Shown here piece by piece: positions 8,479-16,794 of a DNA stretch of 64,000 bases. Made by a program: the position numbers and the translations under genes. The stretch's first letter is position 1; each line of letters begins with the position of its first letter. Source of the stretch: Oceaniglobus roseus (GTDB taxonomy: Bacteria; Pseudomonadota; Alphaproteobacteria; Rhodobacterales; Rhodobacteraceae); the NCBI RefSeq assembly GCF_002869745.1, contig NZ_PNOS01000008.1, positions 1 to 64,000 of the forward strand, in the 5' to 3' direction. The notes beneath the pieces are model-generated. The model was not told the origin of the DNA, made no database searches, and worked only from the letters and a program-made list of their open reading frames with translations.

Positions 8479-9344
8479 CGTCTCGTCTTCCTCATGTAAT
8501 CCAGCATCGCCGCCATGTCGCGCCCGGCGTATCCACCGGCCTCGGCGGCCTTCAGCGTTTCCAGCGTCACCGCGCCCTGGGGCACCGCGACGCCATGTTC
8601 GGCGGCCAGTTCCGCCATCAGTCCCATGTCCTTCCGCGCCAGTGCCACGGTGAAGGTCACGTCGTGGTCAGCCTCGTGCAGGTAGAGCGGGCGGCGATAG
8701 CGCAGCATCGGCGCCGCCGCGGCCGAGGCCTCGATCACGTCGAAGGCGCGCTCGGGGTCGATCCCCGTCGCCTCGGCCAGCGTCATCGCCTCGGCCAGCG
8801 TCTGGTTCAGTCCGTGGATCAGGGCGTTGACGGACAGCTTCATCACCGCGCCCCGACCTGGCGCGCCGAGGCAGATCACCCTCCTGCCGAGGGCCTCCAG
8901 AACCGGCATCACCGGCGCCGCCTCGGCTTCGGTGCAGCCCGCCATGATCAGAAGCGCAGCCTCCGCCGCCGCCTGCGTGGCGCCCGACACCGGCGCGTCG
9001 ATCACCCGCGCGCCGTCCGGCACCCGCTGGACCAGCGAGGCGATGTGGCCGGGGCTCATGGTCCCCATCTCGAGGAACACCGACGCCCCCCGCCCGGCGA
9101 AAAGCCCGCCGGGGCCCAGGTGCACCGCCTCGGACGCGGCGTCGTCGGCCAGCATCGTGACCACGACCTCGCAGCCATCGGTCAGACCCACGGGCGCCGC
9201 GGCCACCGCGCATCCCGTCTCCTCCGCCAGCGCCTCCGCCGCCGCGGTCGTGCGGTTCCAAACCGTCACCGCGTGGCCCGCCGCGACGAGGTTCCTCACC
9301 ATCGGCGCGCCCATCCGCCCGAGCCCGGCAAACCCGACCCGCAT
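8475..9344 (-). CDS. NAD(P)-dependent oxidoreductase, 3-hydroxyisobutyrate dehydrogenase family
   Basis: The 289-residue protein starts MRVGFAGLGRMGAPMVRN, a Rossmann GxGxxG motif directly followed by the family's MG.PM signature. The substrate loop DAPVSGATQAAAEA (normally DAPVSGG) lies near residue 120, and the conserved lysine lies in MKLSVNALIHG. It probably oxidises or reduces a 3-hydroxyacid or a tartronate-semialdehyde-like product. Its ATG overlaps the stop of the ATPase gene by one base (TGATG), so it is translated with the importer. The exact substrate cannot be read from sequence. Confidence 0.88.
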   Translation of the reverse strand: MRVGFAGLGRMGAPMVRNLVAAGHAVTVWNRTTAAAEALAEETGCAVAAAPVGLTDGCEVVVTMLADDAASEAVHLGPGGLFAGRGASVFLEMGTMSPGHIASLVQRVPDGARVIDAPVSGATQAAAEAALLIMAGCTEAEAAPVMPVLEALGRRVICLGAPGRGAVMKLSVNALIHGLNQTLAEAMTLAEATGIDPERAFDVIEASAAAAPMLRYRRPLYLHEADHDVTFTVALARKDMGLMAELAAEHGVAVPQGAVTLETLKAAEAGGYAGRDMAAMLDYMRKTRR

Positions 9345-10858
9345 CACGCCACCTTCCCGGCGCCGATGCCGGAGATCGCCTGCACCAGGCTGTCCTCCGA
9401 CACCTCCGCGGCCGTGAAGATGCGCATCAGCTGACCGTGGTACATCGCCGCGATCCGGTCGCTGACCGACAGCACCTCGGGCATTTCCGAGCTGATGACG
9501 ATCACCGCATAGCCCTGCTTCGCCAGGTCCCGGATCAGCGCGTGGATCTCCGACTTCGAGCCCACGTCGATCCCCCGCGTCGGTTCGTCCACGATCAGCA
9601 CCTTCGGCTGCATCGACAGCCACTTGCCGATCACGATCTTCTGCTGGTTCCCGCCCGAGAGGTTGCCGACCGCCTGCCGCCATCCCGGCGTCTTGATCGC
9701 CAGCTTGTCGCGGTACTGGTCGAAGATCGCGATCTCGGCCCCGTCCGACACGAAGGGACCGGCGGTCAGGTCGCCCACCTGCGGCAGGGTCATGTTGTCC
9801 TTGCAGCTCATGCCCAGGATCAGCCCCTGCTCCTTCCGGCTTTCGGGCACCAGCGAGATGCCGAGCCGGATCGCGTCGCCGGGCGAGCGGATCGTCACCG
9901 CCTGCCCGTCCACCCGGATTTCCCCGGCCGAGGGCGCGCGCAGGCCGAACAGCGTCTCGGCGATCTCGGTGCGCCCGGCGCCGACCAGCCCGTAGAAGCC
10001 CAGCACCTCGCCCGCCCGCACCTCGAAGCCGACATCGCGGTAGAGCTTGCCGCAGGACAGCCCCTGCACCTCTATCGCCACCGGCCCCAGCTCGCCCGCC
10101 ACGATGTTGCGCGTCAGGTCCAGCGAGCGGCCGATCATCAGCTTCGTCACCTCGTCCTCGTCCGTCTCCTTCGTGATCAGCGTCCCGCGATGGGCGCCGT
10201 CCCGCAGAACCGAGATCCGGTCGGACAGGGTGAAGATCTCGTCCATCCGGTGCGAGATGTAGACGATCCCGACACCCCGCGCCGTCAGGTCGCGGATCAC
10301 GTCGAACAGCACGACCTTCTCGGCATCGGTGAGCGAGGCCGTCGGCTCATCGAAGATCACGGCCTTGGCGTCCACCGTTAGCGCGCGGGCGATCTCCACC
10401 ATCTGCTTGTTCGCGATGGACAGGTCGCCGACGATGGTCTTTGGGCCGAAACTGCAGTTCAGCCGCTTCAGGATCCCGCCCGCCCGGTCATAGAGCGTCG
10501 CCCAGTCCACCCGCCCGAAGCTCTTCCTCGGCAACTCGCCGAGGTAGATGTTCTCGGCCGCGGACAGCTCCTCGGCGAGGCTCAGCTCCTGGTGGATCAG
10601 CACCACGCCCTTCGCCTTGGCGTCCAGCGGGTTGCGCATCACCACCTTCTCTTCCTCGATGAAGATGGCGCCCTCGTTCGGCTGGTGGATGCCGGCCAGC
10701 ACCTTCATCAGCGTCGACTTGCCCGCCCCGTTCTCGCCCAGGAGCGCGTGGACCTCGCCGGGCCGCACGTCGAAGCTGACGCCGTCGAGGGCACGCACGC
10801 CGGGGAAGGTCTTGACGATCCCCGACAGCCGCAGGGCCGGTTTGCTCTCGGTCGTCAT
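9344..10858 (-). CDS. Sugar ABC transporter ATPase (CUT2, double nucleotide-binding domain)
   Basis: The 504-residue ATPase of RbsA/XylG type energises uptake of a sugar, polyol or related compound. The first domain has Walker A GENGAGKST and motif DLSIANKQMVEIARAL. The second domain has the degenerate Walker A GLVGAGRTE typical of CUT2 proteins, and signature LSGGNQQKIVIGKWL. Start ATG 10858 opens MTTESKPALRLSG and overlaps the permease stop by four bases. The gene order binding protein, SDR, permease, permease, ATPase is one operon on the minus strand. Confidence 0.95.
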   Translation of the reverse strand: MTTESKPALRLSGIVKTFPGVRALDGVSFDVRPGEVHALLGENGAGKSTLMKVLAGIHQPNEGAIFIEEEKVVMRNPLDAKAKGVVLIHQELSLAEELSAAENIYLGELPRKSFGRVDWATLYDRAGGILKRLNCSFGPKTIVGDLSIANKQMVEIARALTVDAKAVIFDEPTASLTDAEKVVLFDVIRDLTARGVGIVYISHRMDEIFTLSDRISVLRDGAHRGTLITKETDEDEVTKLMIGRSLDLTRNIVAGELGPVAIEVQGLSCGKLYRDVGFEVRAGEVLGFYGLVGAGRTEIAETLFGLRAPSAGEIRVDGQAVTIRSPGDAIRLGISLVPESRKEQGLILGMSCKDNMTLPQVGDLTAGPFVSDGAEIAIFDQYRDKLAIKTPGWRQAVGNLSGGNQQKIVIGKWLSMQPKVLIVDEPTRGIDVGSKSEIHALIRDLAKQGYAVIVISSEMPEVLSVSDRIAAMYHGQLMRIFTAAEVSEDSLVQAISGIGAGKVA

Positions 10859-11856
10859 ATCCGCAACTCCTCCTTGCCCTTCCGGTTCAGCTGCTTGTCG
10901 AGGTAGAGCACCGCGATCAGGATCAGGCCGATCACCAGGTTCACCGTCTCGGTGTCCGCGCCGATGTAGCCGAGACCCTTCCTCAGCAGCTGGATCGCGA
11001 TCACCCCCCCGAAGGTCGAGATGACCGAGCCGCGCCCGCCGGTCAGCTTCGTGCCGCCGAGGACCACCGCCGTGATCGCCCAGAGTTCGTAGAGCGAGCC
11101 GTCGTTCGGGTTCACCGAGCCGCTTTCGGAGTAGAACACCGCCGCCGACAGCGCGGCGAGGAAGCCGATGATCATGAAGTTGATCATCATGTGCGGCCCG
11201 ACGCGGATACTGGCGTTCACCGCCGCCTCGCGGTTGTCGCCGATGGCATAGGCGTTGCGCCCGTGCACGGTCCGGTTCAGCAGCCACCACAGCACCGCCG
11301 TGCAGCCCAGCAGGAACCACGTCGCCGTGTGCAGGCCCAGGGGCTGCGCCTCGGCGAAGTCGACCAGCGTCCAGTTCAGGTTCGAGGTCGGCTGTTCGCC
11401 GTTGTACATGAAGACGAGGCCCCGGTAGCCCAGCATCGACCCCAGCGTGACGATGAAGGCATCCACCCCCGTCTTCCACACGATCAGCCCGTTCAGCGCG
11501 CCAAGGGCCGTGCCCGTCGCCAGCGCCAGCAGCCACGAGACGGGGATCACCCAGTCGCCCAGACCCTCGAAGATCGGCCAGGTCATGCTGTCCAGGAGGA
11601 TCACCGCCGACAGGGCGAAGATCGCGCCGACCGAGAGGTCGATGTTGCCGTTGATCATCACGATGGTCATGCCAAGCGCGATGATCCCGATGGGCGCCGA
11701 CTGCTTCAGGAGCAGCAGCATGTTGTCGAGGTCCATGAAGGCGCCGTCGGACAGCGACAGGAACTTGCCCGCGACGCTGAAGAAGATCAGCTCCAGCACG
11801 ATGAAGCCCCAGATCGCCCCCTGCTTCAGGAGCCGCGCGGTGTTTTCGTTCTGCAT
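10855..11856 (-). CDS. Sugar ABC transporter permease (CUT2)
   Basis: The 333-residue inner-membrane permease of the RbsC family starts at ATG 11856 (MQNENTARLLKQG); an in-frame TTG at 11874 lies inside the upstream gene and is rejected. Hydrophobic helices alternate through the protein. The family motif GNIDLSVG (about residue 75) and GRGSVISTFGGVIAIQLLRKGL near the end identify it. It overlaps the ATPase gene by four bases and follows the sister permease, with which it probably forms a heterodimer. Confidence 0.94.
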   Translation of the reverse strand: MQNENTARLLKQGAIWGFIVLELIFFSVAGKFLSLSDGAFMDLDNMLLLLKQSAPIGIIALGMTIVMINGNIDLSVGAIFALSAVILLDSMTWPIFEGLGDWVIPVSWLLALATGTALGALNGLIVWKTGVDAFIVTLGSMLGYRGLVFMYNGEQPTSNLNWTLVDFAEAQPLGLHTATWFLLGCTAVLWWLLNRTVHGRNAYAIGDNREAAVNASIRVGPHMMINFMIIGFLAALSAAVFYSESGSVNPNDGSLYELWAITAVVLGGTKLTGGRGSVISTFGGVIAIQLLRKGLGYIGADTETVNLVIGLILIAVLYLDKQLNRKGKEELRI

Positions 11857-11866
11857 GGCGTGTCCC

Positions 11867-12841
11867 TCAGGCAATCGGCGACCAGAGCCGGCCGCGCTTG
11901 GCCGCGACGTCCAGCCAGACGGCGAGGATGATGATGACCCAGGTGACGACGTACTGGACGTAGAACTCGAGCCCGACCAGCAGCAGTCCGTTCTGGATGA
12001 AACCGAGGATCAGCACCCCGATCACCGTCTTGAACACGGTCCCCGATCCGCCGAGCAGCGAGGCGCCGCCAAGGATGACCGCCGCCAGGACCTCCAGCTC
12101 CAGCCCCTGCCCCACGGTGTTCTGCGAGCCGAGCGAGCGGCTGGCCTGCAGGAGACCCGCGCAGGCGACGCAGAAGGCCGAGATCAGGTAGGTGCAGAAG
12201 ACGATCCGCGCCCGCGGGATGCCCGAGAAGGTGGCCGCCGTCCCGTTACCGCCGACGGCATAGACCTTGCGCCCGAAGGGGGTCCGCGCCAAGAGCACGC
12301 TCAGCACCACGGCGAGCAGCACGAAGACCAGGATCGGCACCGGCACGCCCAGCATCTCGTCCTGACCGAAGATGCCGAACCAGGTGCCCTGCTTGTCGGC
12401 GATGTCCATGTTCTTGCCGCCCGACCAGGTCAGCGTCAGCCCGTGGATCGCCGACAGCATCCCGAGCGTCACGATCAGCGAGTTCAGCCGGAGATAGCCG
12501 ACGAGGAAGCCGATCAGCGCGCCAAGGCAGAGCGTCAGCGCGAACATCGCCGGAATGGCGAGCGCGGGGCCGATCTTGTCGTGCAGGTCCAGCACCACGA
12601 TGGTCGAGAAGGACATCATCGAGCCGACCGAGAGGTCGAGGTTGCCGCTGATGACCACGAAGGTCACGCCAAGCGCCATCACCCCGAGGATCGCCGAGGA
12701 GCGCACCACCCCCAGCACGTTGTCGATGTCCAGAAACCGCGCGTTCGCCAGCGCGAAGCCGAACATGAACAGCGCGAAGGCGATCAGGATTCCCTGTTTC
12801 GCCAGCACCTGCGTGATGTTCGACCATGTCAGAGCCGCCAT
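11867..12841 (-). CDS. Sugar ABC transporter permease (CUT2)
   Basis: This 324-residue membrane protein is the paralogue of the next permease, with motif GNLDLSVGSMMSFSTIV and the C-terminal GGSGTVFKTVIGVLILGFIQNGL. Around eight to ten membrane helices are visible. Having two different permeases is common in this transporter class. It is separated from the upstream SDR by a very GC-rich hairpin (12884-12901), which may set its expression below that of the binding protein and SDR. Confidence 0.94.
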   Translation of the reverse strand: MAALTWSNITQVLAKQGILIAFALFMFGFALANARFLDIDNVLGVVRSSAILGVMALGVTFVVISGNLDLSVGSMMSFSTIVVLDLHDKIGPALAIPAMFALTLCLGALIGFLVGYLRLNSLIVTLGMLSAIHGLTLTWSGGKNMDIADKQGTWFGIFGQDEMLGVPVPILVFVLLAVVLSVLLARTPFGRKVYAVGGNGTAATFSGIPRARIVFCTYLISAFCVACAGLLQASRSLGSQNTVGQGLELEVLAAVILGGASLLGGSGTVFKTVIGVLILGFIQNGLLLVGLEFYVQYVVTWVIIILAVWLDVAAKRGRLWSPIA

Positions 12842-12883
12842 GTTCTCCCCTCCCCATGTCCCCCGGTCCGGGGGGCGTCCGTC

Positions 12884-12901
12884 CGCCCCCCGCGGGGGGC
12901 G
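12884..12901 (-). other. Intra-operon GC hairpin between SDR and permease
   Basis: A perfect 18-base palindrome, CGCCCCCC-GC-GGGGGGCG, abuts the SDR stop codon on the minus-strand transcript. A further GC-rich inverted stretch follows. There is no T-run, so mRNA stabilisation or partial attenuation is more likely than full termination. Confidence 0.45.
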
Positions 12902-13699
12902 TCAAACCAGTGTCATGCCGCCGTCTATCATGACGATCTGCCCGGTCATGTAGTCGCTGTCCCTCGAGGCGAGGAAGGTCGTCGTGCCGGTGATGTCCAC
13001 GGGCTGCGCGACGCGTCCCTTCAGGATGTCGGCCGAGAATTCCTCCATCGCCTGGCCGGGCCGCTCCGACGCGCCGATACTCATCAGGTCGCGGTCGACC
13101 TCCTCCCACATCTCGGTGGCGACGACACCGGGGGCGAAGCCCGTCACGGTGATGTCGTGCTTGGCGAGGTCGCGGGCGCCCGACTGGGTCAGCGACACCA
13201 CCGCCCATTTCGAGGCGCAGTAGGGCGCGACGTTGTCGAAGCCCTGGCGGCTGGCGATCGACGCGGTGTTGACGATCTTGCCGCCCGACCCTTGCGCGAT
13301 CATCTGCCGCGCCGCCTCCTGCATGCCGATCAGCACGCCGAGGCCGTTGATGTCCATTATGAACCTCCAGTTGTCCTCGGTGACATCCATGAAGTTCATC
13401 GGCTTGTTCACGCCCGCGTTGTTGAACACGACGTCGACCTTGCCGAAGGTGACCGCGGCATGGGCGATCATCGCCCGGACCTGGGCGCGGTCGGTGACGT
13501 TGACCGCCGCGTGGGTGACCTTGCCACCGGCCGCCCGGGCGCGGTCGGCGTTGGCCTTCGCCACCTCGGCCACCTTGTCGGCATTGATGTCGGCGAAACA
13601 GACGTCGGCGCCCTCGTCCAGCAGCGCCTCGCCGATGGCGCGCCCGATGCCCTGGGCTGCGCCGGTGACGATGCAGGATCGCCCGGAGACTCGTCCCAT
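12902..13699 (-). CDS. SDR family oxidoreductase
   Basis: A 265-residue short-chain dehydrogenase/reductase. It has the cofactor motif TGAAQGIG at residues 12-19, NNAG, a serine in TASIASRQG, and the catalytic YCASK tyrosine-lysine pair. The cofactor is probably NAD, judged from acidic residues (FADIN) at the end of strand two. ATG 13699 is used; it has GGGAGG about seven bases upstream, and GTG 13702 is the alternative. It sits second in the importer operon. It is clearly paralogous to the SDR at 16795 across the divergent promoter (shared NKP.-F-MD, EDNW, QMIAQG, DYMTGQ and IDGG positions), which argues for consecutive or stereospecific steps in one pathway. Confidence 0.93.
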   Translation of the reverse strand: MGRVSGRSCIVTGAAQGIGRAIGEALLDEGADVCFADINADKVAEVAKANADRARAAGGKVTHAAVNVTDRAQVRAMIAHAAVTFGKVDVVFNNAGVNKPMNFMDVTEDNWRFIMDINGLGVLIGMQEAARQMIAQGSGGKIVNTASIASRQGFDNVAPYCASKWAVVSLTQSGARDLAKHDITVTGFAPGVVATEMWEEVDRDLMSIGASERPGQAMEEFSADILKGRVAQPVDITGTTTFLASRDSDYMTGQIVMIDGGMTLV

Positions 13700-13732
13700 C
13701 ACAGGACCTCCCTCGAAAAGTGCAGGAAAGAA

Positions 13733-13762
13733 TGCGCGGGACGAAACACGCCGCCCCGCGCA
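13733..13762 (-). other. Hairpin downstream of binding-protein gene
   Basis: Eight-base arms TGCGCGGG and CCCGCGCA enclose 14 bases, starting on the minus-strand transcript just after the binding-protein stop. Such stem-loops commonly stabilise the binding-protein mRNA so that it is made in excess of the permeases. Confidence 0.45.
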
Positions 13763-13775
13763 CCCCGGGAGGGGA

Positions 13776-14741
13776 TCAGAACACGGGTTTCGTGAACTGA
13801 TCCATGTTGTCCTGAGTGATCTTCGGCGTGTCGAAGTAGTTCAGGAACGGGACATCCTTCTTGTCCAGGACGTCGATGGCGGTCTGCAGCGCCGCCTTTG
13901 CGTCGTCCACCGGCGACTGGTAGATCGAGCCCCAGTAGTCGCCCGCCTCCATCGCCTCGTAGCCCACCGCGAAGTTGGTCGCGCCGACGAAGATGATCCC
14001 GTCACGCCCCGCGGCCTTGGCGGCGTTCAGCGCGCCGACGCCCATGTTGTCGTCGCCGGCATAGACGCCGTCGATCTTGTCGTACTTCACCAGGAAGGCT
14101 TCCATGACCTTCTGCGACTTTTCGCGGTTCCAGTCGCCGGGCTGCGTCTCGACCAGCTTCACGTCCGGGCAGACCTCGGGCAGACGGTCCTCGAAGCCCT
14201 TCGCCCGCTCGATCGCGGTGGTATAGCCGGGCTGGCCCGAGATCTGGACGATCTGCGCGCTGTCCGCGATGCCCATGTCCTTGAACTTGTCGCACATGAT
14301 CTCGGCCGCGCGGGCGCCCTGGGTGATGTTGTCGGGGCCGGAGAAGGAGGCGACGAAGTCGAAGCCCTCCTCGGCGATGTTCGAATTGGTCACGATCACC
14401 GGGATGCCGGCCTTCTGCGCCTTCCTGACGGCCGGGATCACCGCCTCGCCGTTGGTCGGCCAGATGATGATGGCGTCGACCTGCTGCTGGATCAGGTCCT
14501 CGACCTGGGCGATCTGGCGGGCGACGTCGCCGCCGGCATCCAGCACCACGGCCTCGACGTTTTCGTTGGCGTTGGCGGCCTCGATGAAGGCCTTCTCGTA
14601 GGTGGTCTGATAGCTGTCGACGCCCACGTTGTTCTGGGTGATGCCGATCTTCATCTTGCCGTGGGCCTCCGCCAGCACGCCGGTCGCCGAAGCGGCCAGG
14701 GCGGTGGTGGCGACAAGCGCTGCCTTCAGGGTCGTGTTCAT
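13776..14741 (-). CDS. Sugar ABC transporter substrate-binding protein (ribose/RbsB type)
   Basis: The 321-residue periplasmic protein has a clear Sec signal peptide (MNTTLKAALVATTALAASAT, cleaved around GVLAEA). The mature part is a type I periplasmic-binding fold: MKIGITQNNVGVDSYQTTYEKAF opens it, and AIIIWPTNGEAVIPAVRKAQKAGIPV, GVYAGDDNMGVGAL and YQSPVDDAKAAL follow. GGAGGAGA lies about eight bases before ATG 14741. It is the first gene of the minus-strand operon. The ligand is unknown; the family binds sugars, polyols and also autoinducer-like compounds. Confidence 0.94.
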   Translation of the reverse strand: MNTTLKAALVATTALAASATGVLAEAHGKMKIGITQNNVGVDSYQTTYEKAFIEAANANENVEAVVLDAGGDVARQIAQVEDLIQQQVDAIIIWPTNGEAVIPAVRKAQKAGIPVIVTNSNIAEEGFDFVASFSGPDNITQGARAAEIMCDKFKDMGIADSAQIVQISGQPGYTTAIERAKGFEDRLPEVCPDVKLVETQPGDWNREKSQKVMEAFLVKYDKIDGVYAGDDNMGVGALNAAKAAGRDGIIFVGATNFAVGYEAMEAGDYWGSIYQSPVDDAKAALQTAIDVLDKKDVPFLNYFDTPKITQDNMDQFTKPVF

Positions 14742-14877
14742 CCGATTTCTCCTCCCAGGGTGTTGTTCTCTGTTCCTCGGTCGATCCCCGCTGCCCTCCT
14801 TGGCCCGGGGATTCGCCGGTCGGCCATGTGCCACGAACATGATTGCCGAGCGCCCCTGCCGTATCCGCCGCCAATAT

Positions 14878-14911
14878 GTCCATTTCGGACTTTGAAGTAT
14901 CCAGTTCGGAT
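14878..14911. promoter_or_regulatory. Tandem operator candidate in the divergent promoter
   Basis: Two matching palindromes, GTCC-N5-GGAC at 14878-14890 and ATCC-N5-GGAT at 14899-14911, share the core TCC-N5-CGGA pattern. Their centres are 21 bases apart, two helical turns. They lie between the binding-protein gene (minus, start 14741) and the fused regulator gene (plus, start 14965). Outer TATGTCC (about 14875-14881) and GGACATA (about 14917-14923) form a further inverted pair. The neighbouring regulator is the obvious candidate ligand; this is inference. Confidence 0.55.
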
Positions 14912-14964
14912 TTTTAGGACATACTCCCCCCGGACCAATTTGAACAAAGTCGAGAGGCGACCGG

Positions 14965-16773
14965 ATGACCGAGTCGACACCGAAGTATTCCGATCAAACC
15001 GGACGATCCAAAGTGAATGTCATGCCCCCCCACGCCAGCACGCCCGGAAAGGTCGACGGCACCGCCGCCGACCCGGGCACGGCACCGGCCCGGGCGGAAC
15101 TTCTCACGGTGATCGAGTTTCTGGAAGCCCTGAGCGACGAGATCGACACCACGCTCGAACCCGCCGCGCCGAACCCCTACCTCAACATGAGCATCCACCT
15201 GCTGCGCTGCCACCTCGAAGGGCGCGCGGTCACCGCATCGGCCCTCGTCGCGGCCTCGGGCGTGCCCTATGCCACCGCAGTCCGCAAGCTGGCCGAGATG
15301 AAGGAGGCGGGGCTGATCGAGCAGCGGCCGCGCTCGCGCAGCGGCAAGAGCTTCTCGCTCCACCCCAGCCCGTCGCTGCTGGCCACCTGGACACGCCTTG
15401 CCGACCGCGTCCACCGCCTGGCCGGCACCCGCTTCGGCGGCGGTCAGGCCGCAGGCGGAGATTACTACTTCGGCGGCTCCTACATGGAGAGCCAGTCGAC
15501 GATCCAGCCGCCCCGGGTGCTGAGCCGGCCGCTGACCCTGCCCGGCGGCCTCCGCATCCTCGTGCACGGCGACCCGACCTTCATGGTCATGGAGAACCTG
15601 AAGCGCCAGTTCGAGCAGGTGATCGGCACCAAGATCAACCAGCGCGCCTTCTCCATCGACCGCCTCCGCGAAGAGACGCTGAGGAACGCCGCCCGCCCCG
15701 CCAGCCGCTACGACCTGATCGCGGTGGACCTGCCCTGGATCGGCGAGTTCGCCGAGCGGAACATCCTGCTGCCGCTCGATTCCGTCATGGACATCTCGCG
15801 GCTCGACCCGGCGGACTTCCACACCGCCGGCTGGCGCGCGGCCCACTGGGGCGGCCACCCCTACGGCGTGCCCAGCCAGACGACGCCCGAGCTGCTGTTC
15901 TACCGCCGCGACTGGTTCGCCGAGGCGGGGCTCGAGCCGCCTGCGACCACCGACCAGCTGCTCTCCGCGGCGAAGGCGCTGAGCGATCCGCGCCACGGCC
16001 GCTACGGCATTGCCTGGAACGCCGCGCGGGGCACGGCGCTCGGCCACACCTTCATGATGACCTGCGCCGATTTCGGCCAGCCGATCATCGAGATGCCGAA
16101 GAACGCCGGCGGCTACGACCTCGACAGCCTTGCCGCCACGACCGCGGTGCCCAGCATCGACACGCCCCGCGCGCGGGAGGCGGCGGAATACCTGATGGCG
16201 CTGCTCGAATTCTCGCCGCCCGACATCCTGTCGATGTCCTGGTACGAGCGCGTCCGCCCCTATGCGGCGGGCAGGATCGCCATGGCCTACGGCTATACCC
16301 TGCTCGCCCCCTATTTCGAGCTCGACCCCGGATCGCCCGCGAACGGACAGACCGGATACCTGCCCCACCCGGCGGGACCGCACGGCGCGCCGCTGGCCCC
16401 GGTCGGCGGCTATGTCCTCGGGATCCCGGCCAACCTCGCCGAGGAGCGGATCGAGGACGCGGTCGAGGCGCTGGTCGCCTTCACGTCCCCCGCGGCGCAG
16501 AAGCTCTACATCCAGAACGGCAGCCGCACCGCGCCGCGCTATTCCGTCGGCGCCGATCCCGAGGTGCGGCGCCTGTCGCCGATCTTCGAGGCGGTGGACG
16601 GCATGTCCTGGCGCGACGAGCTGCAGTTCTGGCCGCGCCCGCCGATCCCGGAGATCTGCGAGATCATCCGCATCTGCGGCACCGAGATGCACGACATGCT
16701 GCGCGGGGTGATCCCCCCGGCCGAGGCGCTGAGGCGCGCCCAGGCGGCAGCGGAAGCGGCCTTGCGAACATGA
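14965..16773 (+). CDS. Winged-helix regulator fused to an ABC solute-binding-protein domain
   Basis: The 602-residue protein has no signal peptide or membrane segment. After a disordered start, residues about 75-135 form a MarR/IclR-like winged helix (TASALVAASGVPYATAVRKL, then EMKEAGLIEQRPRSRSGKSF). Residues about 195-590 resemble a family-1 (COG1653-type) extracellular solute-binding protein: LRILVHGDPTFMVMENLKRQ at the start, and later YGVPSQTTPELLFYRRDWF, MSWYERVRPYAAGRIAM and VGGYVLGIPANL. A cytoplasmic binding-protein domain would serve as the effector sensor. GAGAGG lies seven bases before ATG 14965. It is divergent from the importer and first in the catabolic operon, fitting a local one-component regulator. 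Confidence 0.82.
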   Translation: MTESTPKYSDQTGRSKVNVMPPHASTPGKVDGTAADPGTAPARAELLTVIEFLEALSDEIDTTLEPAAPNPYLNMSIHLLRCHLEGRAVTASALVAASGVPYATAVRKLAEMKEAGLIEQRPRSRSGKSFSLHPSPSLLATWTRLADRVHRLAGTRFGGGQAAGGDYYFGGSYMESQSTIQPPRVLSRPLTLPGGLRILVHGDPTFMVMENLKRQFEQVIGTKINQRAFSIDRLREETLRNAARPASRYDLIAVDLPWIGEFAERNILLPLDSVMDISRLDPADFHTAGWRAAHWGGHPYGVPSQTTPELLFYRRDWFAEAGLEPPATTDQLLSAAKALSDPRHGRYGIAWNAARGTALGHTFMMTCADFGQPIIEMPKNAGGYDLDSLAATTAVPSIDTPRAREAAEYLMALLEFSPPDILSMSWYERVRPYAAGRIAMAYGYTLLAPYFELDPGSPANGQTGYLPHPAGPHGAPLAPVGGYVLGIPANLAEERIEDAVEALVAFTSPAAQKLYIQNGSRTAPRYSVGADPEVRRLSPIFEAVDGMSWRDELQFWPRPPIPEICEIIRICGTEMHDMLRGVIPPAEALRRAQAAAEAALRT

Positions 16774-16794
16774 TGAATACCAAGGGAGGAAACC

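Noticed and set aside
16262-16711. 149-residue reading frame inside the regulator gene
   Set aside because: Pure Arg/Ser/Pro shadow of the regulator's coding frame.
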